DNA from: Streptomyces sp. NBC_00663
GTDB taxonomy: Bacteria > Actinomycetota > Actinomycetes > Streptomycetales > Streptomycetaceae
Assembly: GCF_036226885.1 (NCBI RefSeq)
Contig: NZ_CP109027.1
Span: 3,348,001 to 3,412,000, forward strand
Length of the DNA stretch: 64,000 nucleotides
Direction: 5' to 3'
Shown here: positions 1 through 7,332 of the stretch, one piece after another
How positions within the stretch are numbered: position 1 is the first letter of the stretch
Layout of the letters: every line of letters starts with the position of its first letter
Program-made: the position numbers and the translations under genes
The notes under the pieces: generated by a model
What the model was told of the DNA's origin: nothing
The model's input: only the letters and a program-made list of their open reading frames with translations
Database searches by the model: none

Positions 1-2319
1 TACGAGCCCCAGGTCGAGGCCCTCAAGAAGGGCGTCGACGTCGTCGTCGGCACCCCGGGCCGACTGCTGGACCTCGCGGGCCAGAAGAAGCTCAACCTGG
101 GCCACATCAAGGCGCTCGTCCTCGACGAGGCCGACGAGATGCTCGACCTGGGCTTCCTGCCCGACGTCGAGAAGATCATCAACATGCTGCCGGCCCGCCG
201 CCAGACGATGCTGTTCTCGGCGACCATGCCGGGCGCGGTCATCGGTCTCGCGCGCCGCTACATGTCGCAGCCCACGCACATCAACGCCACCTCGCCCGAC
301 GACGCGGGCAGGACGGTCGCGAACACCAAGCAGCACGTGTACCGCGCGCACAACATGGACAAGCCCGAGATGGTCGCGCGGATACTGCAGTCCGAGGGCC
401 GGGGCCTTGTCATGGTCTTCTGCCGCACCAAGCGCACCGCGGCCGACCTCGCCGACCAGCTCAAGCAGCGCGGCTTCGCCGCCGGCGCGGTCCACGGCGA
501 CCTCGGCCAGGGCGCCCGCGAGCAGGCGCTGCGCGCCTTCCGCAACGGCAAGGTGGACGTCCTCGTCTGCACCGACGTCGCCGCCCGCGGTATCGACGTC
601 GAGGGCGTCACGCACGTCGTCAACTACCAGTCTCCCGAAGAGGAGAAGACGTACCTGCACCGCATCGGCCGTACCGGCCGCGCGGGTGCCAAGGGCATCG
701 CGATCACCCTCGTCGACTGGGACGACATCCCGCGCTGGCAGCTGATCAACAAGGCGCTGGAGCTCGACTTCAACGACCCGCCGGAGACGTACTCCACCTC
801 CCCGCACTTCTACGAGGAGCTGAACATCCCCGCGGGCACCAAGGGTGTCCTGCCGCGTGCCGAGCGCACCCGCGCGGGCCTCGACGCGGAGGAGCTCGAG
901 GACCTCGGCGAGACCGGCGGCCGTGGTGGCCGCGGTCGCGGTGACCGGAACGACCGTAGTGACCGGGGTGACCGAGGTGGTCGTGGCGGCCGGGACGAGT
1001 CCCGTTCCGCCGACCGCGAGCGCCCGTCCCGTACACCGCGCCGTCGCCGTCGTACGCGCGGCGGGGCCACTACGGACGGAGCCCCGGCGCCCGTCGCCGA
1101 GGCCACCGCGCCGTCCGCGGACACCGCGCTGACCGAGGACGCGCCCGCGTCCCGCACCCCGCGCCGCCGTCGCCGCACCCGTAACGGTGCCGCGCCGGAG
1201 CAGGTGCCGGCCGTGACCGCGACGCCCGAGGCCATGCCGTCGGAGGCCGCGGAGGCCGCCGTGGAGACGGTCGAGGCCACGGAGACGAAGCCGCGTCGGC
1301 GCCGTACCCGTAAGACCGCGGAGCCGGTGGCCGCCGAGGCGACCGAGGTCGTCGAGGCCGCGCCCGTGGTCGCCGCCGAGCCCGAGGCTCCCGTCGTCGC
1401 GCCGCGTCGTCGCACCCGTAAGGCCACGGCAGCCGCCGAGACCGCGGTCGACACCGCCGAGGCGACCGAGGCCACGCCGCGCCGCCGCACCCGCAAGACC
1501 GCGGAGCCGGTGGCCGAGGTGACCGAGGTCGTCGAGGCCGCACCGGTGGCCGTCGCCGAGCCCGAGGCCCCGGCCGCCGCGCCGCGTCGCCGTACGCGCA
1601 AGACGGCTGCTGCCGCCGAGACCGCGGTCGACACCGCCGAGGGCACGGAGGCCAAGCCGAAGGCCCGGCGTACGCGAAAGGTCGCCGCTGCCGCGGAGAC
1701 CACCGCCGAAGCCGCCGTCGAGGCTGCCCCCGAGGTCGCCGAGCCGAAGCCGCGTCGCACGCGCAAGACCGCCGCTGCCGCTGCCACCACGGCCGCTGAG
1801 GCCGCAGTCGACACGGCCGAGGCCGTCGAGGCCAAGCCGCGTCGCACGCGGAAGACCGCCGCCGCCACGGAGACGACGACCGAGGCGAAGCCGCGTCGGA
1901 CCCGTAAGACCGCTGCCGCCGCCGAGATCCCGGCCCAGGCCGCGGAGGCTCCCGCCGAGGCGGAGGCGAAGCCGCGTCGGACGCGCAAGACCGCGGCCGC
2001 TGCCACTACGGCCGCCGAGGCCGCCGTCGACACGGCCGAGGGCACGGAGGCCAAGCCGAAGGTCCGGCGTACGCGCAAGACCGCGGCCGCCGCGGAGGCT
2101 CCCGCCGAGGTCGCCGAAGCGGTCGAGGTCGTCGAGGCCAAGCCGCGTCGCACCCGTAAGACGGCTGCCGCCGCCACGGAGACGACGACCGAGGCGAAGC
2201 CGCGTCGGACCCGTAAGACCGCTGCCGCCGCCGAGATCCCGGCCCAGGCCGCGGAGGAGGCGGAGGCCAAGCCGAAGGTGCGGCGTACCCGTAAGGCCAC
2301 GGCCGCCTCGGAAGGCTGA
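1..2319 (+). CDS. DEAD-box RNA helicase, 5'-truncated, with long RRTRK-repeat tail
   Basis: ATP-dependent RNA helicase. The window opens inside RecA domain 1, so the start and Walker A lie outside. Counting visible residues, motif TPGR is at 18-21, DEAD at 42-45, SAT at 73-75 and HRIGRTGR at 220-227, so both helicase lobes are intact from motif Ib onward. After about residue 270 comes a Gly/Arg/Asp stretch and then roughly 450 residues of low complexity in which an R-R-[TR]-[TR]-R motif, usually K-P-R-R-T-R-K-T-A-A-A, occurs about 15 times, separated by Glu/Ala linkers. The catalytic core is certain. The basic tail is inferred to be a disordered RNA- or condensate-interacting region. The tail is far longer than the core needs and contains recent internal duplications. 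A hairpin terminator follows 16 bases after the stop. Confidence 0.95.
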   Translation, partial: YEPQVEALKKGVDVVVGTPGRLLDLAGQKKLNLGHIKALVLDEADEMLDLGFLPDVEKIINMLPARRQTMLFSATMPGAVIGLARRYMSQPTHINATSPDDAGRTVANTKQHVYRAHNMDKPEMVARILQSEGRGLVMVFCRTKRTAADLADQLKQRGFAAGAVHGDLGQGAREQALRAFRNGKVDVLVCTDVAARGIDVEGVTHVVNYQSPEEEKTYLHRIGRTGRAGAKGIAITLVDWDDIPRWQLINKALELDFNDPPETYSTSPHFYEELNIPAGTKGVLPRAERTRAGLDAEELEDLGETGGRGGRGRGDRNDRSDRGDRGGRGGRDESRSADRERPSRTPRRRRRTRGGATTDGAPAPVAEATAPSADTALTEDAPASRTPRRRRRTRNGAAPEQVPAVTATPEAMPSEAAEAAVETVEATETKPRRRRTRKTAEPVAAEATEVVEAAPVVAAEPEAPVVAPRRRTRKATAAAETAVDTAEATEATPRRRTRKTAEPVAEVTEVVEAAPVAVAEPEAPAAAPRRRTRKTAAAAETAVDTAEGTEAKPKARRTRKVAAAAETTAEAAVEAAPEVAEPKPRRTRKTAAAAATTAAEAAVDTAEAVEAKPRRTRKTAAATETTTEAKPRRTRKTAAAAEIPAQAAEAPAEAEAKPRRTRKTAAAATTAAEAAVDTAEGTEAKPKVRRTRKTAAAAEAPAEVAEAVEVVEAKPRRTRKTAAAATETTTEAKPRRTRKTAAAAEIPAQAAEEAEAKPKVRRTRKATAASEG
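1861..2257 (+). repeat. 88-bp identical direct repeat inside the helicase tail
   Basis: Bases 1861-1948 and 2170-2257 are identical over 88 bp, 309 bp apart and in the same reading frame. Each encodes one K-P-R-R-T-R-K unit with its flanking Thr/Glu and Ala linkers. The identity at synonymous positions points to recent duplication within the gene. Confidence 0.9.
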
Positions 2320-2335
2320 GCGTTCGTTTGTCGCT

Positions 2336-2370
2336 GACGGCCCGGTCCACTGCGTGTGGGCCGGGCCGTC
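2336..2370 (+). terminator. Hairpin terminator of the helicase gene
   Basis: A 15-bp stem (2336-2350 with 2356-2370, one G-T pair) encloses a 5-base loop just after the helicase stop. There is no T tract, as is usual in Streptomyces. Confidence 0.8.
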
Positions 2371-2537
2371 GGCATGAGGGGGCGGCTACGGAAGAGGCCA
2401 ACAGTCTTGGTGCGGCTGTGGGCCGCCGGCAAGGGTGGATCGCGCCCACGCGGCGGAGCCGCATATCGATGCAGCCCCGCGCCCCTGGTGGGTCTCCCCG
2501 CCCGGCGATTGTCAGCGCCGCCCGATAGCCTCAGGCC

Positions 2538-3419
2538 ATGAGCCGTCCCCCCTCCTTCGCCCCGCCCCCCTGCGCCCGTGCCTACACCCTGCGCACCTCA
2601 CGCGGGGAGTTCGCCGTCGTCGACGCGCCGGTGGCGGAAGGCGTCACGGCCCGTGGGACGGCCCTGCTGCTGCCCGGGTTCACCGGCAGCAAGGAGGACT
2701 TCAACCCGCTGCACGAACCGCTCGCCGCGCGCGGGTACCGGACCGTCGCCGTGGACGGGCGGGGGCAGTACGAGTCGGACGGCCCCGAGGCCGATGAATC
2801 CGCTTACGCCCAGGACGAGTTGGCGAAGGACGTGCTCGCGCAGGCCGCGGCTGTCGGGACGCCCGTGCACCTCGTGGGCCACTCGCTCGGCGGGCAGATC
2901 GCCCGGGCCGCCGTGCTCCTCGATCCGGAGCCCTTCCTCTCCCTGACGCTCATGGCCTCGGGCCCCGCCCAGATCTCCGGCTCCCAGCAGCAGCGCGTCA
3001 AGCTGCTGCGGGACGCGCTCGCGGTGATGAGCATGGCGGAGGTGTGGGCGGCGATCCAGGCCATGGAGCCGCCCGAGGAGACCGAGACCGGCGAGCTGGA
3101 CGAGGGGCTCGACGACCGGGACGATCTGCGGCGGCGCTGGCTGGGCAACAAGCCCGCCCAACTCCTCGCCACCGGGCGTCAGTTGTGCACCGAGGTGGAC
3201 CGGGTCGGCGAACTGGCCGCCGTACCGCTGCCGTTCCATGTGCTGTCCGGGGCGCGCGACGACACCTGGCCCGTCCCGCTCCTCGACGAGATGGCCGTGC
3301 GGCTCGACGCGCACCGGACCGTCGTCACCGGCGCCGAGCACTCCCCCAACACCGACCGCCCCCTCGAAACGGCCCGCGCCTTCGCCGACTTCTGGGACAG
3401 CACCCTCAAGGCCGACTAG
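2538..3419 (+). CDS. Alpha/beta hydrolase
   Basis: A 293-residue alpha/beta hydrolase fold protein. The nucleophile elbow G-H-S-L-G-G is at 114-119 with Ser116 as nucleophile. A G-A-R-D-D segment near 240 and an A-E-H-S segment near 270 fit the acid and histidine positions. No signal peptide is seen, so it is probably cytoplasmic. The substrate cannot be told from sequence; the family includes esterases, thioesterases and C-C hydrolases. ATG is at 2538 with no strong ribosome site. Its stop codon falls inside the first unit of a triplicated 32-bp repeat that ends in the convergent NYN gene. Confidence 0.85.
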   Translation: MSRPPSFAPPPCARAYTLRTSRGEFAVVDAPVAEGVTARGTALLLPGFTGSKEDFNPLHEPLAARGYRTVAVDGRGQYESDGPEADESAYAQDELAKDVLAQAAAVGTPVHLVGHSLGGQIARAAVLLDPEPFLSLTLMASGPAQISGSQQQRVKLLRDALAVMSMAEVWAAIQAMEPPEETETGELDEGLDDRDDLRRRWLGNKPAQLLATGRQLCTEVDRVGELAAVPLPFHVLSGARDDTWPVPLLDEMAVRLDAHRTVVTGAEHSPNTDRPLETARAFADFWDSTLKAD

Positions 3420-3511
3420 TACAGCGTCCGCAAGTGCTCCCAGAAGACTGGTACCGCGTCCGCAGGGGCTCCCAGAAAACTAGTACTGCGTCCGCAAGTG
3501 CTCCCAGAAGC
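3416..3511. repeat. Three tandem 32-bp repeats across two convergent gene ends
   Basis: Units 3416-3447, 3448-3479 and 3480-3511 are head-to-tail and differ at only a few bases each. Unit 1 carries the hydrolase stop; unit 3 is the last codons of the minus-strand NYN gene. Read on the minus strand each unit encodes a variant of F-W-E-[HP]-L-R-T, so the array looks like triplication of the NYN gene's 3' end beyond its present stop. Confidence 0.9.
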
Positions 3512-4397
3512 CGTCCCGCAGCGCCCGCCGCAGGTCCGCCTGGCCGCGCAGGGAGTACTGGAGCAGCCCCTCCGCCTCCACCAACAGGTCCTGGTCGACC
3601 GAGCCGGGCAGATAGGGGTGGCCCGGCAGCAGCTCCACCAGGGCCTCGCGCCCCCGGGCCGCCAGCCACTTCGCCGCGATCTGGGCGCCCACGAAACGGA
3701 CGTCCTCGCGGGTGGGCCGGTTCACGGAGGCCTCGTACCCGGCGGACGTGCGGCGGGCGACGTAGGGCTTGAAGAAGTCGAGGTCGAAGACGCGCTGGCT
3801 GTCGACCTCCCAGAGCAGGGGCTCAGCCTGGTTGCGCCCCTCGGGAGCCTCGATGCCCCAGAGGTGGACGCGCGCGCCGTAGCCCTGCGCGGCCTCCACC
3901 GCCGACACCAGGTCCTCGTCGCCGCCGAGCAGGGCCGCGTCACTGATAGCGCGGTGCCGGGCGAGGGACTCCAGGTCGGAGCGGATCAGTGAGTCGACGC
4001 CCTTCTGCTGGTTGTTGGCGTTGAGGTTACCCAACCGCACCTTCACGTCCGGGAGTTCGGCGATCGACTGCTGCTCGGCGGTGTGGATGCGGCGGCGGGC
4101 GCCGTCGTACCAGTAGACCCTGAGCAGTCTGCTGTCCGCGAAGATCGTGCGGGCCCGGTCGATGAGCGCCTCGATGAGCCCCTCGGCGTCGAGGTCGAAG
4201 GCGCGGCGGTCCTCCGTGCCGGCGACCAGACGACCCGCGGCCGCGTACAGATACCCCGCGTCCACGAAGATCGCGTGGGTCGAGGGCGTCTTCGCCACCT
4301 CGGCGAGCATGCGCTGCAACAGCTCGTTGGTGTGGTCGATGCGGGCGCCCAGCGCCTCGTGGTCGTCGTTCATCGCCATCATTGTCCCGGCGGTCAC
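3480..4397 (-). CDS. NYN-domain (PIN-like) protein
   Basis: About 305 residues. The segment beginning I-F-V-D-A-G-Y-L-Y (Asp46 if the GTG at 4397 is used) and the later L-G-G-D-E-D-L-V are the acidic motifs of the NYN/LabA/DUF88 branch of the PIN-like nuclease fold, expected to coordinate Mg2+ and cut RNA. The C-terminal third (residues about 215-305) is a separate alpha-helical region. The start is uncertain because GTG 4397 and several ATG codons down to about 4371 are in frame and none has a clear ribosome site. It is transcribed divergently from the 50-residue gene. RNase function is inferred from family only. Confidence 0.8.
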   Translation of the reverse strand: MTAGTMMAMNDDHEALGARIDHTNELLQRMLAEVAKTPSTHAIFVDAGYLYAAAGRLVAGTEDRRAFDLDAEGLIEALIDRARTIFADSRLLRVYWYDGARRRIHTAEQQSIAELPDVKVRLGNLNANNQQKGVDSLIRSDLESLARHRAISDAALLGGDEDLVSAVEAAQGYGARVHLWGIEAPEGRNQAEPLLWEVDSQRVFDLDFFKPYVARRTSAGYEASVNRPTREDVRFVGAQIAAKWLAARGREALVELLPGHPYLPGSVDQDLLVEAEGLLQYSLRGQADLRRALRDGFWEHLRTQY

Positions 4398-4568
4398 GCT
4401 GCGAACACAACCGGTCCCGGTCAGTCTCGTACCGACCGCTTACCGGTCAGTAGTTAGTCGTTCGAAAAATTTCTTTAGCGTAGGGAATGTTTGTAACACG
4501 CAGCCCGTTAGATACAGACGTACGCAGATGTTCTCCTCAGGAGGATGACCAGACGAAGGGAGAAGCCC
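4398..4568. promoter_or_regulatory. Divergent promoter region with AT-rich core and direct repeats
   Basis: The region separates the minus-strand NYN gene from the plus-strand small gene. A 9-bp direct repeat CCGGTCAGT occurs at 4417-4425 and 4443-4451. Bases 4452-4500 are unusually AT-rich for this genome. A good ribosome site (GAAGGGAG) lies just before the ATG at 4569. No confident -35/-10 pair could be assigned. Confidence 0.5.
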
Positions 4569-4721
4569 ATGCGCTTCGAAATCATGCGACTCGACGATGT
4601 CGACGGTACCCCCGTGGACAGCACCGTCGTGGACGCCGCCTCCGTCAACCGGATCGTTCAGCAGGCCGCCGCCATCGGACAGCGTCTCTGGATTCGCCCG
4701 GCCGACACCACGGCCTCATAA
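4569..4721 (+). CDS. Small 50-residue protein of unknown function
   Basis: A complete reading frame of 50 codons plus TAA, starting M-R-F-E-I-M-R-L-D-D-V and ending P-A-D-T-T-A-S. It is supported by a purine-rich ribosome site 7 bases upstream, an AT-rich promoter region, typical GC-rich third positions and a perfect 18-bp terminator 12 bases after the stop, so it is likely an independent monocistronic gene. The protein is soluble and mildly acidic, with a predicted helix (residues about 24-40). It is not assigned to a family here. Small proteins of this kind are often well expressed in streptomycetes. Confidence 0.75.
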   Translation: MRFEIMRLDDVDGTPVDSTVVDAASVNRIVQQAAAIGQRLWIRPADTTAS

Positions 4722-4733
4722 CAAACACAGCTT

Positions 4734-4773
4734 CAGAGCCCCCGTACGGCACCGATGCCGTACGGGGGCTCTG
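4734..4773. terminator. Perfect 18-bp hairpin, bidirectional terminator
   Basis: Arms 4734-4751 and 4756-4773 are perfectly complementary with a 4-base loop. It lies between the convergent 50-residue gene and marC and can serve both. Confidence 0.9.
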
Positions 4774-4812
4774 CGCTTTCCCCAGCCGATTTCCCCAGCA
4801 GGGTTACGGGGC

Positions 4813-5418
4813 TCAGCTCCCCCGGATCACCTGCGTGATCCCGTTGATGATCTGCTGCACGGCGATCGCGGAGAGCATCATGCCCGCGAGCCGCGTCACC
4901 AGGACGACGCCACCGTCCTTGATGACCCGGATGATCAGCAGCGAGTACCGCATGACCAGCCACAGCACGACATGGATGGCGAGGATCGCCGTCCACACCG
5001 AGACCTGCGTGGTGACGCTGTCGGCCTTCTGCACGGCGAGGATCACGGACACGATCGCACCGGGCCCGGCCAGCAGCGGCATGCCCAGCGGCACCAGGGC
5101 GACGTTGACGTCCTTGGTCTGCTTGGGCTCGTCGGTCTTGCCGGTGAGCAGGTCCAGGGCGATCAGCAGAAGCAGCAGTCCGCCCGCGATCATCAGCGCG
5201 GGGACGGAGACGTGCAGGTAGTCGAGGATCTGGTGGCCGAGGAGCCCGAAGACCGTGATCACTCCACCGGCCACGCAGACGGCCTGGAAGGCCATCCGCT
5301 TCTGCACCTTGCCGGGCCGGCCGGCGGTCAGGGCGAGGAAGATCGGGGTGATCCCCGGGGGATCCATGATGACGAACAGGGTCAGGAAGAGAGAGCCGAA
5401 AACGGCAGCGTCGAACAC
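4813..5418 (-). CDS. MarC-family integral membrane protein
   Basis: A 201-residue protein with six hydrophobic segments and the MarC/UPF0056 hallmark near the N-terminus (L-F-V-I-M-D-P-P-G). The fold is that of a small membrane transporter-like protein; no substrate is established, and the old link to multiple antibiotic resistance is not supported for the family. GTG start at 5418. It follows the PHP gene on the same strand with a 56-bp gap, so the two may be co-transcribed. A shared 18-bp terminator lies downstream. Confidence 0.85.
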   Translation of the reverse strand: MFDAAVFGSLFLTLFVIMDPPGITPIFLALTAGRPGKVQKRMAFQAVCVAGGVITVFGLLGHQILDYLHVSVPALMIAGGLLLLLIALDLLTGKTDEPKQTKDVNVALVPLGMPLLAGPGAIVSVILAVQKADSVTTQVSVWTAILAIHVVLWLVMRYSLLIIRVIKDGGVVLVTRLAGMMLSAIAVQQIINGITQVIRGS

Positions 5419-5474
5419 AGGTGAGCCTTGCGAGAGGAAAGAAGGGTGGATCAGGTGGGTGCGGGAGCGATCCC

Positions 5475-6332
5475 TCAGGCCCCGCCGGTGCCCGGCACCG
5501 GGAACGCGCCCGTCGCCCGCCGGGTGATCTCCCCGTACACCTCGGGGTCGGTCCGGTACTCGCCGAGCGTCACCGTCTTGCGGCTGCCGTGGTAGTCCGA
5601 GGAGCCCGTGACGAGCAGCCCCAGGTCGGCGGCGAGCCCGCGCAGCCGGTCGCGCGTCTCGGCGTCGTGGTCCATGTGGTCGACCTCGATGCCGTCGAGC
5701 CCGGCCGCCGCCATCTTCGCGATCGCCGCCTCGGGGACCGTACGGCCGCGCTTGCTGGCGCCGGGGTGGGCGAAGACGGTGACCCCGCCCGCGCCCTTGA
5801 CCAGCCGGATCGCCTCGAAGGGGTCGGTCTCGTGCTTCTCCACATAGGCCCGGCCGCCGTCCGCCAGCCAGTCCTCGGTGAAGGCGTCGCTCACGGTCGG
5901 TACGACGCCCAGCTCGACCAGTGCGGTCGCGACATGCGGGCGGCCGACCGAGCCGTCGCCCGCGATCCGCGCCACCTGCTCCCAGGTGACGGGCACGCCC
6001 AGCCCCTGGAGCTTGGCGACCATGCCCCGCGCCCGCGGCACCCGGTCGTCCCGCACGAGCTCACGCTCGGCGAACAGCGCCGGCTCCTCGGGGTCGAAGA
6101 GGTAGGCCAGCATGTGCATGGAGACGCCGTCGATACGGCAGGACAGCTCGGCGCCGGTGACGAGGGTGAGCCCCTCGGGGAGCGCGGCGATGGCCTCGGC
6201 GTGACCGCGGGTGGTGTCGTGATCGGTCAGCGCGACGACGTCCAGCCCGGCAGTGGCGGCGTTGCGCACCAGCTCGGCCGGGGTGTCCGTGCCGTCGGAC
6301 GCGGTGGAGTGGGTGTGCAGATCGATACGCAC
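5475..6332 (-). CDS. PHP-domain metal-dependent phosphoesterase
   Basis: 285 residues with the four PHP metal motifs: H-T-H-S at 6-9, T-D-H-D near 38, the A-H-P-G segment near 190 and S-S-D-Y-H-G near 250. These bind a trinuclear metal centre. The closest named group is the YciV/RNase AM-like (TrpH) family, which acts on 3',5'-nucleotide bisphosphates or short RNA 5' ends. Substrate is inferred from family. Cytoplasmic. It heads a possible two-gene unit with marC. Confidence 0.85.
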   Translation of the reverse strand: MRIDLHTHSTASDGTDTPAELVRNAATAGLDVVALTDHDTTRGHAEAIAALPEGLTLVTGAELSCRIDGVSMHMLAYLFDPEEPALFAERELVRDDRVPRARGMVAKLQGLGVPVTWEQVARIAGDGSVGRPHVATALVELGVVPTVSDAFTEDWLADGGRAYVEKHETDPFEAIRLVKGAGGVTVFAHPGASKRGRTVPEAAIAKMAAAGLDGIEVDHMDHDAETRDRLRGLAADLGLLVTGSSDYHGSRKTVTLGEYRTDPEVYGEITRRATGAFPVPGTGGA

Positions 6333-6444
6333 GACGCGGACTCCAGGCGATGACGGTACGGAAGAGGACGCTCAAGGATAGCCGCATTTTCGACCCGCCT
6401 GTCACACCCGAAACCTGTGAGCGACCTTTACACACACTCACCTG

Positions 6445-6472
6445 AGGGGCGCGGGGAACTGCGTGACCAGCC
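6445..6472 (-). repeat. Dispersed 28-bp intergenic element, copy 1
   Basis: The minus strand reads GGCTGGTCACGCAGTTCCCC and continues GCGCCCCT. It matches copies at 23338-23365 and 32836-32863 with one or two changes. Here it lies just downstream of the zinc-ribbon gene ending at 6523. Confidence 0.85.
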
Positions 6473-6522
6473 CCGTCGAACCCTCAGCCGCCCATCAAGC
6501 CCTCCGGGCACCCCAGTGGGCG

Positions 6523-7164
6523 TCACGGCTTCAGCAAGCGCGGCGAAAGCGCCCCGCACGGCACCAGCTCCACCTCGGCCCCCGCGTCCCGCAGATCCGT
6601 CAGCACCAGCTCGTCGTACATCAGCAGCCCCGACTGCTCGGGCCACACGACCGCCCACAGCCACAGTCCGAGCGCCTCGCCCGCGAACACGGCCCGGTCG
6701 TCGGGGGTGCCGGAGACATGCCACAGCGGTGTCGGCCGACCCGCGGCCAGCACCTTGGCCTGGGGTGGCTTCTCCACGCTCATGTACGGTCCCGGGTCCG
6801 GCCCGTCGATGCCCGCGTACCGCGCGCCGAGGCCGACGCCGAGTTCCTCGGCGACGAGGATCAGCTCGCCGAAACCGCCGAGCGGTCCGGGCCCCGAGCA
6901 CGCCACAGCTGTCGCACGCCCGCCGCTGCGGTCGTCACCGGCACTGCCGACGCCCGTGAAGAGCCAGCCGACCGGCAGCGGCCACGGCATCCACACCGGC
7001 ACCTGCGTGCGATGCACCACGACGTCGAGGGCCTCGACGCTGGGCGGGATCACGGGTTGCAGCGGGTGCACGGTCCCGTGCACATCGCACTGCCAGGAAT
7101 CGGCGAAGAGTCCGGGAGCCCTGACCCGGCCACCACACTTCGGGCAACTGGGTTCGCCCCTCAT
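6523..7164 (-). CDS. Zinc-ribbon protein of unknown function (DUF6758-like)
   Basis: 213 residues. A zinc ribbon opens the protein (C-P-K-C-G at about 7-11 and a second Cys/His pair W-Q-C-D-V-H-G near 24-30). The rest is a globular alpha/beta domain rich in Trp and Pro. The architecture fits a conserved streptomycete family, DUF6758, with no known function. ATG at 7164. The gene is transcribed away from the MFS gene, with which it shares an AT-rich upstream region. Confidence 0.65.
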   Translation of the reverse strand: MRGEPSCPKCGGRVRAPGLFADSWQCDVHGTVHPLQPVIPPSVEALDVVVHRTQVPVWMPWPLPVGWLFTGVGSAGDDRSGGRATAVACSGPGPLGGFGELILVAEELGVGLGARYAGIDGPDPGPYMSVEKPPQAKVLAAGRPTPLWHVSGTPDDRAVFAGEALGLWLWAVVWPEQSGLLMYDELVLTDLRDAGAEVELVPCGALSPRLLKP

Positions 7165-7235
7165 AGGGCCCCACGGTCCTACCCCTGCCCCGCCACGTCA
7201 AGGACGATCACCCGTCCGGGCGGAACCGCTCACCG

Positions 7236-7290
7236 TACGGAATTAGATGTAGCTTGCATTAATTAGCTACCCTAACTTACTATGTGCATA
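7236..7290. promoter_or_regulatory. AT-rich promoter/operator with inverted repeat
   Basis: A short AT-rich island lies between the divergent zinc-ribbon and MFS genes. It holds a perfect inverted repeat GTAGCT-N10-AGCTAC (7249-7254 and 7265-7270). A stretch overlapping its right arm partly resembles the actinobacterial iron-box consensus (about 11 of 19 positions), which is too weak to call. A repressor site controlling the exporter is inferred. Confidence 0.5.
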
Positions 7291-7332
7291 CACCAACTAT
7301 CTTCAGGTCTGAACGTCGGAAAGGGAGAAACC

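Noticed and set aside
810..2432. 540-codon minus-strand reading frame opposite the helicase tail
   Set aside because: It is the complement of the RRTRK repeats and is low complexity; the plus frame has the helicase motifs and a terminator.
3416..3511. CRISPR array
   Set aside because: The three 32-bp units are directly adjacent with no spacers and no cas genes are present.
7250..7282. Iron-box (IdeR/DmdR1) site before the MFS gene
   Set aside because: Only about 11 of 19 consensus positions match and the palindromic core is broken.
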